Assembly (NCBI GenBank): GCA_964608405.1
Contig: CAZSNC010000011.1
Span: 1 to 21,196, forward strand
DNA from: GWB1-38-13 sp964608405
Lineage (GTDB): Bacteria > Patescibacteriota > Microgenomatia > UBA8517
Direction: 5' to 3'
Length of the DNA stretch: 21,196 nt
A model generated the notes under the pieces. That model saw only the letters and a program-made list of their open reading frames with translations, was not told the DNA's origin and made no database searches. How positions within the stretch are numbered: position 1 is the first letter of the stretch; each line of letters begins with the position of its first letter. Below, one piece after another: positions 1 through 7,566 of the stretch. Made by a program: the position numbers and the translations under genes.

Positions 1-105
1 AACTGTCTCACGACGTTCTGAACCCAGCTCACGTACCGCTTTAACCGGCGAACAGACCGACCCTTAGGACCTTCTCCAGCCCTAGGATGCCTTGAGCCGA
101 CATCG

Positions 106-478
106 CTTTAAACCTATCTACTTTCGTAGTAGCCTGACTATACCTTCATCCATAAACAACAATATGGAGTTCGACATATTATCCCAAGCTAAACTTGGAA
201 TCCCTCTTTTTAAATAATAAATTGAGAAGTCGATACAGGGTTATATCGGAAGTATTATTATTCAAAGAATCAAATTGTTCTTACAATAATAACTTAAAAT
301 TGTTGTTGAAAATCCGATAAACTTCCCACGGTGTTGTCTTCTTTTGTAAGAGTAATCCGAAGATTACCCGAATTCAAGGAGGAGTTCACCGTTATGAGTC
401 GAATTTCTTTTAAGTTCTGGGGAACTTAAAAACAGCACTCCGAAATCACTCTCGGAGGACCCCGATGTCAAAATGTTG
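106..478 (-). ncRNA. ORF-less group I intron in 23S (insertion after U2500)
   Basis: A 373-nt insertion lies between 5' exon ...GCTACCT and 3' exon CGATGTCGG; joined, these restore the universal CCUCGAUGUCG peptidyl-transferase segment. The 5' exon ends in U and the intron ends in G (GGTTTAAAG), as group I splicing requires. A GGGT inside the intron can pair with the exon end ACCT to form P1 with a U-G pair at the splice site. Near the 3' end AAGGTATAGTC resembles the conserved S element (P7 3' strand), followed by a P9-like hairpin (CTACTACGAAAGTAG). There is no ORF, so any homing would need an endonuclease in trans. Intron class is inferred from these motifs; the P4-P6 fold was not modelled. 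Confidence 0.85.
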
Positions 479-870
479 AGGTAGCGAACCGCACCGTCGC
501 TATGGACGCTCGGGTGCGACTACTCTGTTATCCCCGGGGTAGCTTTTATCCGTTAAGCTCCGTCCTTCCCATAAAGGATCGGAGGATCACTAAAACCTAC
601 TTTCGTACCTGTTTGAGCCGTCGCTCTCACAGTCAAGCTGGCTTATGCTTTTATACATTACATACGATGTCCATCCGTACTAAGCCAACCTTTGTACCCT
701 TGCGTTACCTTTTGGCAAGGTACCGCCCCAGTAAAACTGCCCACCTAGCACTTTCCTCTCCGCCGTTTCCAGGCGGAATAAGTAAGATTTATATCGGTCC
801 AAAGGGAGGTGTTTCATTATTGCCCGAAGGCTCCCTCCTACGCTAAACAATTAGCCCGTACAAATCGATA

Positions 871-909
<39 letters not shown>

Positions 910-1007
910 GTGGAATAAGGCCGCGTCTTCACAGCCACCGCAATTTCGCCGAGTAGAGGCTCGAGACAGTTGTTAACTCGTTACACCATTCATGCAGGTC
1001 GGAACTT

Positions 1008-1675
1008 CAATATTTCCGATCGAAATATTAGACTATACCTTTACCGCAAAATACTTAATAGTTTTTGTTTAGTGTACTTCCTCCTTCCAGAAGAGTTCAT
1101 AAGATAAGCTATTTTAATAATTCTTTTCATCCCTTCTCTATTTCTATGCTCACCTTTTTAAATAAGTGAACATATTTTCGAAAATTTATCAAAATCTTTG
1201 GATTTTGACGACTTTAGTTTGTATTTCCGGAAAAATGGAATTATTTTGTATATCAAATTATCCAAATTTCTGGACTCAATTTTTAAAGTCTTGTCACTTC
1301 TGTCCGGCCTGATAGTTCCACAATCCAAAACTTTTGGAATAATTTCAAAACTTCGGATCTGTCACCATTTTGACTGACAGAAAAACTTGGTCTGACTTCA
1401 ACTTTTCTCTGAATCTACTTCTGGGAGAGAAACTTAGACAAAAGCTGCCTTCTCCATCAGCGTATCCTGATAGGTACCAGCAAACATTCTGCGATACTGA
1501 CGTGTTAGGCATTTTTAATACCTCTGGAAGCAACATACTTCCAAGTCGTTACGGGGTCCTTCGGTAAAAGGACTTCCCTCGATATTACCGCTTTGATTAT
1601 AACACAATGCGAATTCAAAACGGCTTCACCGAAATGAGTCAGTTATTAACGTCGGGCTTGCTCTTTTTCCTGCTT
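1008..1675 (-). mobile_element. Group I intron in 23S (insertion after U1950) with decayed endonuclease
   Basis: The intron is 668 nt. The 5' exon ends TTGTCGGGT and the 3' exon begins AAGTTCCGACC; joined, they give the conserved GGGUAAGUUCCGACC. P1 is very clear: GCCCGAC, about 14 bases into the intron, pairs with the exon end GTCGGGT over seven base pairs, with U-G at the splice site. The last intron base is G. Near the 3' end AAGGTATAGTC matches the S element of the 2500 intron, followed by a hairpin (AATATTTC/GAAATATT). The middle is filled by a broken LAGLIDADG gene. E. coli numbering was derived by counting from m5U1939 and could be off by one. Confidence 0.9.
1041..1512 (-). pseudogene. 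Degenerate single-motif LAGLIDADG homing endonuclease
   Basis: The N-terminus is clear: YLSGYADGEGSF carries the first LAGLIDADG motif. ATG 1512 is preferred because AGAGGT sits seven bases upstream; an in-frame ATG at 1536 also exists. The frame breaks near 1381-1385, where a run of five T (minus strand) would need one more to continue into FSVSQNGDRSEVLKLFQ. A second shift near 1325 leads to CGTIRPDRSDKTLKIES. The tail KIIPFFRKY...DKFSKICSLI follows, then an in-frame TAA at 1158-1160, then KGEHRNREGMKRIIKIAYLM to a stop at 1041. With three lesions it is very probably inactive, although an indel at a T run could be an assembly error. Its C-terminus closely resembles the intact protein of the 16S group II intron. 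Confidence 0.85.
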
Positions 1676-2544
1676 ACCCGACAAGGGGCTTCGCTACCGT
1701 AGAACAGTTATAGTTACTGCTGCCGTTTACCGGAGCTTAAATTCAGTGCTTCCCTGATAAATCAGGTAACACATCCTCTTAACTTACCGGCACTGGGCAG
1801 GTGTCAGCCCGTATACATGGCATTGCTGCTTTGCACGGACTTGTGTTTTTGATAAACAGTCGGTTAACAATCATTTGTTGTAACCCGCTTTGCAGCGGGT
1901 AGGACATCTCGATATCTTACGTCCAGCTTTTTTGCCGAGTTCCTTAAGCCTCTTTCTCTCGCTCACCTTAGTCTTCTCGACCAACCCACCTGTGTCGGTT
2001 TGCGGTACGGCTTGATCTGAATCTCGCTGCGAATCTTTTCTCGTAGACAAAATGTTATGAAATTGCCCAAATTGCTTTAGGCTCTGCATCACATCTCGAT
2101 TAAACATATCGGCGGATTTTCCACTCCGACACTATCTAAATGCTTGCACCCCACTTCACGAAGGGGCCTCATTCATCTTATCCAGTTAATCCCCAGCTAC
2201 ATGTACAAGTACATGTTGGTCGATTCAAAACAAATACAGGAATTTTAACCTGTTGTACATCGGATACCCCTGATTAAAATCAGAGCTTTCCTTAGTAACC
2301 GATTAACCCCCGCACGACGAACGTCTGCGGGGAAACCTTGGGTATTCGGCGGTACTGATTCTCACAGTACTAGTGCGCTACTCATACCGGCATTCTCACT
2401 TCCAACCGCTCCACCAAGCCTTCCGGCTCAATTTCACCGCAATTGGAACGCTCCCCTACCACTCTACGCTAAAAGCGTAAAATCTCTAGCTTCGGCATCA
2501 TCTTTAATCCTCGGTAAATTTTCGGCGCCCACTTCCATCGACCA

Positions 2545-2601
<57 letters not shown>

Positions 2602-2808
2602 TTATGGAAATGAACTTCCTTTGAAACTTAAGATGAATTTAGAGGCCTTAGCTGAAAGTCTGGGCTGTTGCCCTCTCGCCGCATCAGCTTAGCCCGATGC
2701 GACTGTCTAGCACGATAATGTACACCGTTATTCGGAGTTTGGTTGAGTCAACTCGGTTGCCCTTGTTGACCCATTCAGTAGCTCTACCATCGGTAACACC
2801 TGACGTGC

Positions 2809-2852
2809 NNNNNNNNNNNNNNNNNNNNNNNNNNNNNNNNNNNNNNNNNNNN
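2809..2852. other. Assembly gap (44 N) inside 23S
   Basis: A run of 44 undetermined bases lies in the middle of the 23S gene. Flanks on both sides read as 23S in the same direction, so the join is right at gene level, but the true gap length is unknown and further inserted sequence cannot be excluded. Confidence 0.99.
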
Positions 2853-3174
2853 AGGTTCGTTTGGCATATTACCCCTATCCACAAGTCATCCCAGGTCATT
2901 GCAACGACGACGGGTTCGGGCTTCCTTCCGATCTTCATCGAAACTCACCCTGCTCATGGCTAGATCACCTGGTTTCGGGTCTGACGCTTGGTACAATAAT
3001 CGCGCTATTTGCACTCGCTTTCGCTTCGCTTACATCCAATCATGGACTTAAGCTGCACCAAACGACAACTCGCCGGTTCATTCTTCAATAGGCACGAGAT
3101 CACCCCGATAAATCGGAGCTCTCTCGGTTTGTCCGCAAACAGTTTCAGGTTCTATTTCACTGGGCGTCCCGCCC

Positions 3175-3216
<42 letters not shown>

Positions 3217-3732
3217 TTTGCTTATATTTAGCCTTGGGAAATGGTTCTCCCGGATTCCCACGATGTATTTGCACCGTGGTACTTAGGAAATTCCTAGGGT
3301 ACTTACTTTTTTCGTGTACAAGACTTTCACTTTCTATGGTTAGACATTCCAGACCATTCCACTAAAAGTAAATAATCCCACATTGGACTCCTGCAACCCC
3401 TCACATACAGCTTGCGCTGCACACAAGGTTTAGGCTCTTTCGTTTTCGCTCTCCGCTACTTGCGAAATGTTCCAGTTAGACTGGTTTTTTTATTTTCCTC
3501 GCCTTACTTAGATGTTTCAGTTCAGACGGTTCCCTCATCTACCGCTATATTCCGATAAATCGGAATTTTTACGGTAAAGTTTTCGTATATAAATACAAAA
3601 GAGTTTCCTCATTCGGACACCGCCGGATCATAGGATCGTGGCTCCTTCCCGGCGATTATCGCAGCCTTGCGCGTCCTTCTTCGGTAAGCAAAACCAAGGC
3701 ATTCACTGTCTGCGTTAGTATAAAGACATATA

Positions 3733-3793
3733 CCTTGCACTACACTTAGGAAAATCCAAAAATTATTGAATTACCCTAACGTGTAGCACAAGG
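3733..3793 (-). other. Long hairpin at the 5' boundary of 23S
   Basis: On the minus strand CCTTGTGCTACACGTTAGG (3793-3775) can pair with CCTAAGTGTAGTGCAAGG (3750-3733), giving about 18 base pairs with two wobbles and one bulged G. It sits at or just upstream of the estimated mature 23S 5' end and may guide leader processing. The partner strand downstream of 23S is outside the window, so a conventional 23S stalk cannot be tested. Confidence 0.5.
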
Positions 3794-3930
3794 ATTTGGC
3801 CTTTCTCCCTAAATTTTTAAGGTGCAAAATAGACTTTTCCACCCAATTTAGTTTCTCTTGACAAGTGACTCGTGAATCGATAAACGAACGACTCACCAAT
3901 CACCCGACAACAATCACCAAATTTTGGCTG

Positions 3931-4003
3931 TGGACCTGGGCGGGGTCGAACCGCCTACCTCATCATTGCAAATGATGCGTTCAGCCAGTTAAACTTCAGG
4001 CCC
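3931..4003 (-). tRNA. tRNA-Ala(UGC)
   Basis: The cloverleaf is complete at 73 nt. Acceptor GGGCCTG pairs with CAGGTCC and gives the G3-U70 wobble that is the alanine identity element. The anticodon stem ATCAT/ATGAT encloses loop TTGCAA-type sequence with anticodon TGC, and the T arm contains GGTTCGACC. The discriminator is A; CCA is not encoded. It lies about 190 bp upstream of 23S on the same strand, the normal position of the spacer tRNA-Ala in a bacterial rRNA operon, although 16S is 6 kb further upstream. Confidence 0.95.
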
Positions 4004-4099
4004 TTAAATCCAAAACAAATTTAAAAGTTCTTTCTTGAAGGAAATTCTACCGGAGTAAGCCTTTTTTGTACCTAGCCGCACGCAGGCAGCGCACTTGCT

Positions 4100-4130
4100 A
4101 TAATAGGTTTTCTTTTAGACTTTTCATCAA
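4100..4130 (-). promoter_or_regulatory. Weak candidate promoter for tRNA-Ala and 23S
   Basis: The minus strand reads TTGATG (4130-4125), a 19-base spacer and TATTAT (4105-4100), just downstream of a terminator and about 100 bases before tRNA-Ala. The spacer is long. Some promoter is needed here because a terminator separates this unit from the genes upstream. Positions 4004-4266 hold no gene. Confidence 0.35.
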
Positions 4131-4144
4131 GTAATATTTTCCCT

Positions 4145-4183
4145 CAAAAAACACACACCCGAAACCCGGGCGGCGTAGGGTGT
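4145..4183 (-). terminator. Rho-independent terminator after the surface-protein pair
   Basis: On the minus strand stem ACACCC/GGGTGT (4183-4178 and 4160-4155) encloses a GC-rich loop and is followed within a few bases by six T. It lies about 85 bases past the stop of the 206-aa gene and before tRNA-Ala/23S, isolating the two transcripts. Confidence 0.6.
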
Positions 4184-4266
4184 ATTATATAGTGCCAATT
4201 GTCTCCCCGTCAATACCAATTTCTCATCTACAGTCTTGGCAATAAATGGAAATCTAAATAAAAGTA

Positions 4267-4887
4267 CTAAATTAGAAGTATGGAAAAAAACAGGATTAGT
4301 CCGCCGACCAAAAGCAACATCACTGTCGGGTAAGAAACTCCAGCATCTGGGAGTGTAGCTATCTCGACAGGTTTCGGAGTACTTGTTGGACGCGGTGTGG
4401 AAGTTACCCCACCACCACCCAAAGAAGATGTCGAAGTCGTAGTCGGAGTCGGAGTGGGATTAGCTTGTGCCAAATATCCCGTTGTCGGAGTCGGGCTTGC
4501 CGCCGGACTAAACACAGCTTGAGTGGGGGTTGCAGTTGGAATCAGAGTTAACGATGGCTTTGGCGTATTTGTTGGTGACGTCGTTGGTGTGGCTGAAGGT
4601 GTTTGTGTGTTTGTTGGCAATATAGTTGGCGTAGCAGAAGGTCTGGGGGTTGCAGTTGGAGTGATCGATGGTGTTTGAGCCGAAATCGTAAAATAAATTC
4701 CATCACATGGCAAACATTCTCCCGATAAAAGGGTTTCCGCAAATGTTTTACTCGGAGCAGTCGGAGAAATGGGATTTGTGTTATTTTGATACATTCTATA
4801 TACAGAAAATACCGTTATACCAGATAACAGTAAAAGAACAGCTGCAAAAATAATATTCCTTGTTTTATGATTTGATACTTTGTCCAT
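4267..4887 (-). CDS. Secreted Pro/Thr-rich protein with LPxTG-like (LPDAG) C-terminal anchor
   Basis: The protein has 206 aa. An N-terminal hydrophobic segment at residues 12-30 is a signal anchor or signal peptide. A pair C58/C61 is followed by about 110 residues of imperfect TPTATP-type repeats (roughly 70-175), the low-complexity linker common on Patescibacteria surface proteins. The end is LPDAG at 179-183, a short spacer and a hydrophobic stretch to the last residue, with no basic tail. This resembles an LPxTG sorting signal with T replaced by A; the missing basic tail is also common in LPxTG-like proteins of this group. I infer a cell-envelope protein, possibly handled by a sortase; the sortase-like 748-aa protein at 7567-9813 is a candidate partner. 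It starts 18 bases after the stop of the 305-aa gene, so the two are probably one operon. No specific function is visible. Confidence 0.8.
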   Translation of the reverse strand: MDKVSNHKTRNIIFAAVLLLLSGITVFSVYRMYQNNTNPISPTAPSKTFAETLLSGECLPCDGIYFTISAQTPSITPTATPRPSATPTILPTNTQTPSATPTTSPTNTPKPSLTLIPTATPTQAVFSPAASPTPTTGYLAQANPTPTPTTTSTSSLGGGGVTSTPRPTSTPKPVEIATLPDAGVSYPTVMLLLVGGLILFFSILLI

Positions 4888-4905
4888 ATAAATTTACTTC
4901 AAACA

Positions 4906-5823
4906 TCAGAACCAACCCTGTGTCGAATGATATAAAGTTGCTCTCACTGAAAACTCGGTCACTGCTTCCGGAATTATATAGTCATAATAAAACAACTCCG
5001 TTCCGGATCTGACAAGAGTGGTTTCGGGTTGTTCGACATTGTTTATTATAAATTTAGCCATTGAAACATACCCCTGATTTACTGTAGCCGATGTCGCAAA
5101 GCGAACAGTATCCCCCACCTTCAGATTTGAAAGGTCTTGTGAGGACAATAAATTCCAATCGGTATCATATGTAAATAAACCGTTACATGATGCAATAAAT
5201 TCAGGAACATTTGTTGGTGTTAATGTTATCGTGGGAACAATAGGTGTAGCAGTTGGATTTTGGGTAGGCGTTGCACTCGGAAAACCCGGGGCAATGGTTA
5301 TTGCGGGTACTGGTGTTAAAGTTGGTTGTAAAGTTGGTGTGGGTAAAGAACCAGCGGTATTACACCAAACCTCAACATGACTGACATCTTCGCAGATTGG
5401 CCCAGGTCTCAATGTTGTCCATGTAACCAATCTTCCATTTATGTCAACTCTGTAACAATCATTATTGTCATTTGGAAATATATAATAGTGAATACCTGCC
5501 TTCACATACACATGATCAACCTCACAACTTGAAGTATAACTGCCGGAGTTTGGAGCAGGATCGATTTTTGTACAATAGACAGACTGACCACAATCGGCTA
5601 CATAATCCGAAGCGCTGGGTGCTTTTATTTCTTTCGATTTTTGAACAAGATAAATTCCAATGACAGCTCCGATAACCATTATAAAAATAATAATTATCGA
5701 TATGACAATACCTCTTTTTCGCTTTCCTTTGCCTATTCCCAAGTTGTTTGGTAAAACATTTGCAGAATTGTTCTCTTGAGTGTTGTTAGCCACAACAAAT
5801 ACACCTTTGTTCAAATCCTGCAT
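4906..5823 (-). CDS. Membrane-anchored extracellular Cys-containing protein, unknown function
   Basis: The protein has 305 aa. A short cytoplasmic head of about 37 residues ends in a basic patch (GKGKRKRG), then one membrane segment at 39-60. Outside lies a domain at about 75-155 with six cysteines (C78, C84, C100, C123, C144, C154), suited to three disulfides, then a Pro/Thr linker (160-207), then a probable beta-rich C-terminal domain (210-305). The linker resembles that of the next gene, 18 bases downstream in the same operon. I do not recognise either globular domain. There is no Shine-Dalgarno sequence; a promoter sits directly at the start codon, suggesting a leaderless mRNA. The start is supported by that promoter and by a normal positive-inside N-terminus. 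Confidence 0.8.
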   Translation of the reverse strand: MQDLNKGVFVVANNTQENNSANVLPNNLGIGKGKRKRGIVISIIIIFIMVIGAVIGIYLVQKSKEIKAPSASDYVADCGQSVYCTKIDPAPNSGSYTSSCEVDHVYVKAGIHYYIFPNDNNDCYRVDINGRLVTWTTLRPGPICEDVSHVEVWCNTAGSLPTPTLQPTLTPVPAITIAPGFPSATPTQNPTATPIVPTITLTPTNVPEFIASCNGLFTYDTDWNLLSSQDLSNLKVGDTVRFATSATVNQGYVSMAKFIINNVEQPETTLVRSGTELFYYDYIIPEAVTEFSVRATLYHSTQGWF

Positions 5824-5829
5824 ACTTAA

Positions 5830-5857
5830 TTTTTAACATATACAATATTATTGTCAA
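5830..5857 (-). promoter_or_regulatory. Promoter for the surface-protein pair, near-leaderless
   Basis: The minus strand reads TTGACA (5857-5852), a 16-base spacer and TAAAAA (5835-5830). Transcription would start about at the ATG (5823), so the mRNA would have essentially no 5' leader, which agrees with the missing ribosome binding site. Confidence 0.5.
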
Positions 5858-5974
5858 ATGTGTAGACATAACATTTTAAGCTGACAACCATATCACTACT
5901 CCATAGTATTAAATATTTTGTTTACTTACCTGAAAAAAATATTTTGTAAATGAAGTTTGTGGAAGAGTAATTAA

Positions 5975-6415
5975 CTACTTTTTATTAACATTTGAAGAAT
6001 CTAAAAAATTCTGAATCTTTTTCCTTACATCTTCAAGGTCTTCCCTTTTAACATTAATATATTTCATACCTTTTGCCTTTCCTCCTTCGACTACATCACA
6101 CCATCCGCGGTCTTGCCCAAGAAACCTCGCCATTTCTCTTGTGCAAATATGAACAGGAACGTGGGTGTCTTCAGCTGTGTACACCCAATCAGACATATCC
6201 GAACCGGGCGCGATTTCAAACTCTACTTTCATTCCCTTTGGCACCTGTGCTCTTCTGCGGGAAATGACATAGCCACCAGATCTATCCCAATTTCGTTGCT
6301 CGTCCGTTATCTTATCTTTCCAACTTTTGTCCAAAATAGGTGTATCATCGGAAACTATTCGTCTACAGGGTCTGACAGCGCGAACAAGAGGATTATCAAT
6401 ATTAATCTCAATCAT
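5975..6415 (-). CDS. Hypothetical soluble protein, 146 aa
   Basis: I do not recognise this protein. It is charged, with no signal peptide or membrane segment, so probably cytoplasmic. It has three scattered cysteines (C17, C91, C105) and a segment GGYVISRRRAQVPKGMKVEF followed by VPVHICTREMARFLG. The C-terminus is a basic/acidic helix (EDLEDVRKKIQNFLD). A strong promoter lies just upstream, so it is transcribed alone. It is separated by about 150 bases from the surface-protein operon downstream on the same strand. It faces away from tRNA-Ile, with which it shares a divergent promoter region. Confidence 0.75.
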   Translation of the reverse strand: MIEINIDNPLVRAVRPCRRIVSDDTPILDKSWKDKITDEQRNWDRSGGYVISRRRAQVPKGMKVEFEIAPGSDMSDWVYTAEDTHVPVHICTREMARFLGQDRGWCDVVEGGKAKGMKYINVKREDLEDVRKKIQNFLDSSNVNKK

Positions 6416-6437
6416 TGTTTATAAAGAGCAGTAGCAG

Positions 6438-6466
6438 ATTCTAATTAAATTTGTTTAATAAGTCAA
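6438..6466 (-). promoter_or_regulatory. Promoter of the 146-aa gene
   Basis: The minus strand reads TTGACT (6466-6461), a 17-base spacer and TAGAAT (6443-6438), about 23 bases before the ATG at 6415. It overlaps the divergent tRNA-Ile promoter. Confidence 0.65.
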
Positions 6467-6479
6467 TTTATGGTAAATT
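6451..6479 (+). promoter_or_regulatory. Candidate promoter of tRNA-Ile
   Basis: The plus strand reads TTGTTT (6451-6456), a 17-base spacer and TAAATT (6474-6479), ending 14 bases before the mature tRNA. It shares DNA with the opposite promoter for the 146-aa gene. Confidence 0.5.
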
Positions 6480-6493
6480 TAGAGCTGGTTTTT

Positions 6494-6565
6494 GGGCGCG
6501 TGGCTCAGTGGTAGAGCGCGTTCCTGATAAGAACGAGGTCCAAGGTTCGATCCCTTGCGCGCCCA
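6494..6565 (+). tRNA. tRNA-Ile(GAU)
   Basis: The 72-nt cloverleaf has acceptor GGGCGCG/CGCGCCC, D stem GCTC/GAGC, anticodon stem CGTTC/GAACG with loop CTGATAA (anticodon GAT), T arm CAAGG/CCTTG with TTCGATC, and discriminator A. CCA is not encoded. This is the tRNA that normally sits with tRNA-Ala in the 16S-23S spacer; here it is still between the two rRNA genes but on the opposite strand, with its own promoter. Confidence 0.96.
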
Positions 6566-6800
6566 CCCACTCCATATTCTTCTTGAATGTATTAAGGTTT
6601 TTCCAAAACGGAAAATTACCTTATTTTCAAATCATATTCCACATCAATAGATTTCAACTTCATATTATTGTATTAATAATATTCCGTCGATTCAGTAGAT
6701 AATACTGATTATGAGTATTATATATGCCCATTAGATTTATCTATATACATAAAATAATTGATGCTAATAAAACCCAAATATTTTTGCTATTTGGTGATAC

Positions 6801-6829
6801 TTGACAAGTAATTTATTATAAGATACAAT
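6801..6829 (+). promoter_or_regulatory. Promoter of the Tat-signal repeat protein
   Basis: Perfect TTGACA (6801-6806), a 17-base spacer and TACAAT (6824-6829), about 39 bases before the ATG at 6869. The rest of 6566-6868 is AT-rich with no gene. Confidence 0.7.
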
Positions 6830-6868
6830 TCGTCATCGTCTTGTAATTACATAGACTATCGATAGATT

Positions 6869-7489
6869 ATGGAACGTAAAACTGAAATACAACCAACCAA
6901 CGAAACAAAGAAAAAAGTAAGCCGTAGAGGTTTTTTGAAACTCTCAGCCTACGCTGGAGCTGGGGCTGTATTTGGTGGCTTTTTTCCAAATGAGAATAGT
7001 CAAGCTAACAGTATTGAATGTGATGACACAGCAACACCTACCGAGACAGTTATTCCGCCTACTGCAACAGATACCGAGACAGCTGTTCCGCCCACTGCAA
7101 CAGATACCAAGACAGTTATTCCGCCTACTGCAACAGATACCAAGACAGCTGTTCCGCCTACTGCGACAGATACCAAGACAGTTATTCCGCCTACTGCGAC
7201 AGATACCAAGACAGTTATTCCGCCTACTGCAACAGATACCAAGACAGTTATTCCGCCTACTAACACAGCAACTATTCTTCCTCCAACAAGAACAAAACAG
7301 GTAAATCCCCCAAGCGGTGTAGAAGGAGTTGTTAGTATTCCCAATGACACAAAAGGTTTTAATCCAAGGCGAGTAGCTATTGGTGCAGTGATTGGTCTCG
7401 CTTTGGGATTGGTAGACGTCTTCCGGCCATCAAAAACAGCGCAAGTTGCATCAAAGCCTCAAGATGAAGAGCTTCCTAAATGGGATTAA
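6869..7489 (+). CDS. Tat-signal exported protein with 11-residue tandem repeats
   Basis: The protein has 206 aa. Residues 18-38 are a textbook twin-arginine signal: SRRGFLKLSAYAGAG, followed by a hydrophobic stretch, so it should be exported folded through TatABC or held in the membrane by the uncleaved signal. From residue 60, six units of TVIPPTATDTK or TAVPPTATDTK and a partial seventh form a stiff Pro/Thr linker. A second hydrophobic stretch (about 169-184, VAIGAVIGLALGLVDVF) precedes a short polar tail ending in LPKWD. It may span the membrane twice, or tether something through the linker. No globular domain remains between signal and tail, so it looks like a spacer or stalk. The 748-aa gene starts 77 bases downstream in the same direction; the two may act together. 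Confidence 0.8.
   Translation: MERKTEIQPTNETKKKVSRRGFLKLSAYAGAGAVFGGFFPNENSQANSIECDDTATPTETVIPPTATDTETAVPPTATDTKTVIPPTATDTKTAVPPTATDTKTVIPPTATDTKTVIPPTATDTKTVIPPTNTATILPPTRTKQVNPPSGVEGVVSIPNDTKGFNPRRVAIGAVIGLALGLVDVFRPSKTAQVASKPQDEELPKWD
7046..7264 (+). repeat. 33-bp in-frame tandem repeat, six units plus part
   Basis: Units begin at 7046, 7079, 7112, 7145, 7178 and 7211, with a partial copy at 7244. Two variants encode TVIPP and TAVPP; they alternate at first, then the TVIPP unit repeats. Copies are nearly identical in DNA, which suggests recent slippage or recombination and likely length variation between strains. Confidence 0.95.
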
Positions 7490-7543
7490 TCGAAACTCTT
7501 CATTATTTTGATCTATAGTTTTAAATTGATAAATTTTCTGTGA

Positions 7544-7549
7544 TATAAT
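7544..7549 (+). promoter_or_regulatory. -10 box before the 748-aa gene
   Basis: A perfect TATAAT lies 17 bases before the ATG; the -35 (TTAAAT at 7521-7526, spacer 17) is poor. An AGGA at 7557-7560 gives a modest ribosome binding site. The gene may be transcribed both from here and from the upstream gene. Confidence 0.4.
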
Positions 7550-7566
7550 ATGCTATAGGATAGTAT

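Noticed and set aside
106..478. 23S insertion as an intervening sequence excised without religation
   Set aside because: The U-end exon, terminal G, P1 pairing and S element indicate a group I intron instead.
502..846. 114-aa plus-strand ORF
   Set aside because: It lies wholly in conserved 23S exon sequence on the opposite strand; a chance frame.
3421..3738. 5S rRNA gene near 23S
   Set aside because: This is the 5' part of 23S. 5S would lie beyond the missing 3' end, left of the window; none is seen inside.
7046..7264. Tandem repeats as a CRISPR array
   Set aside because: Units are contiguous without unique spacers, in frame, and coding.
6972..7350. 110-aa and 116-aa ORFs in other frames of the 33-bp repeat
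   Set aside because: A 33-bp repeat keeps all frames open; the frame with the Tat signal and continuous flanks is the real one.
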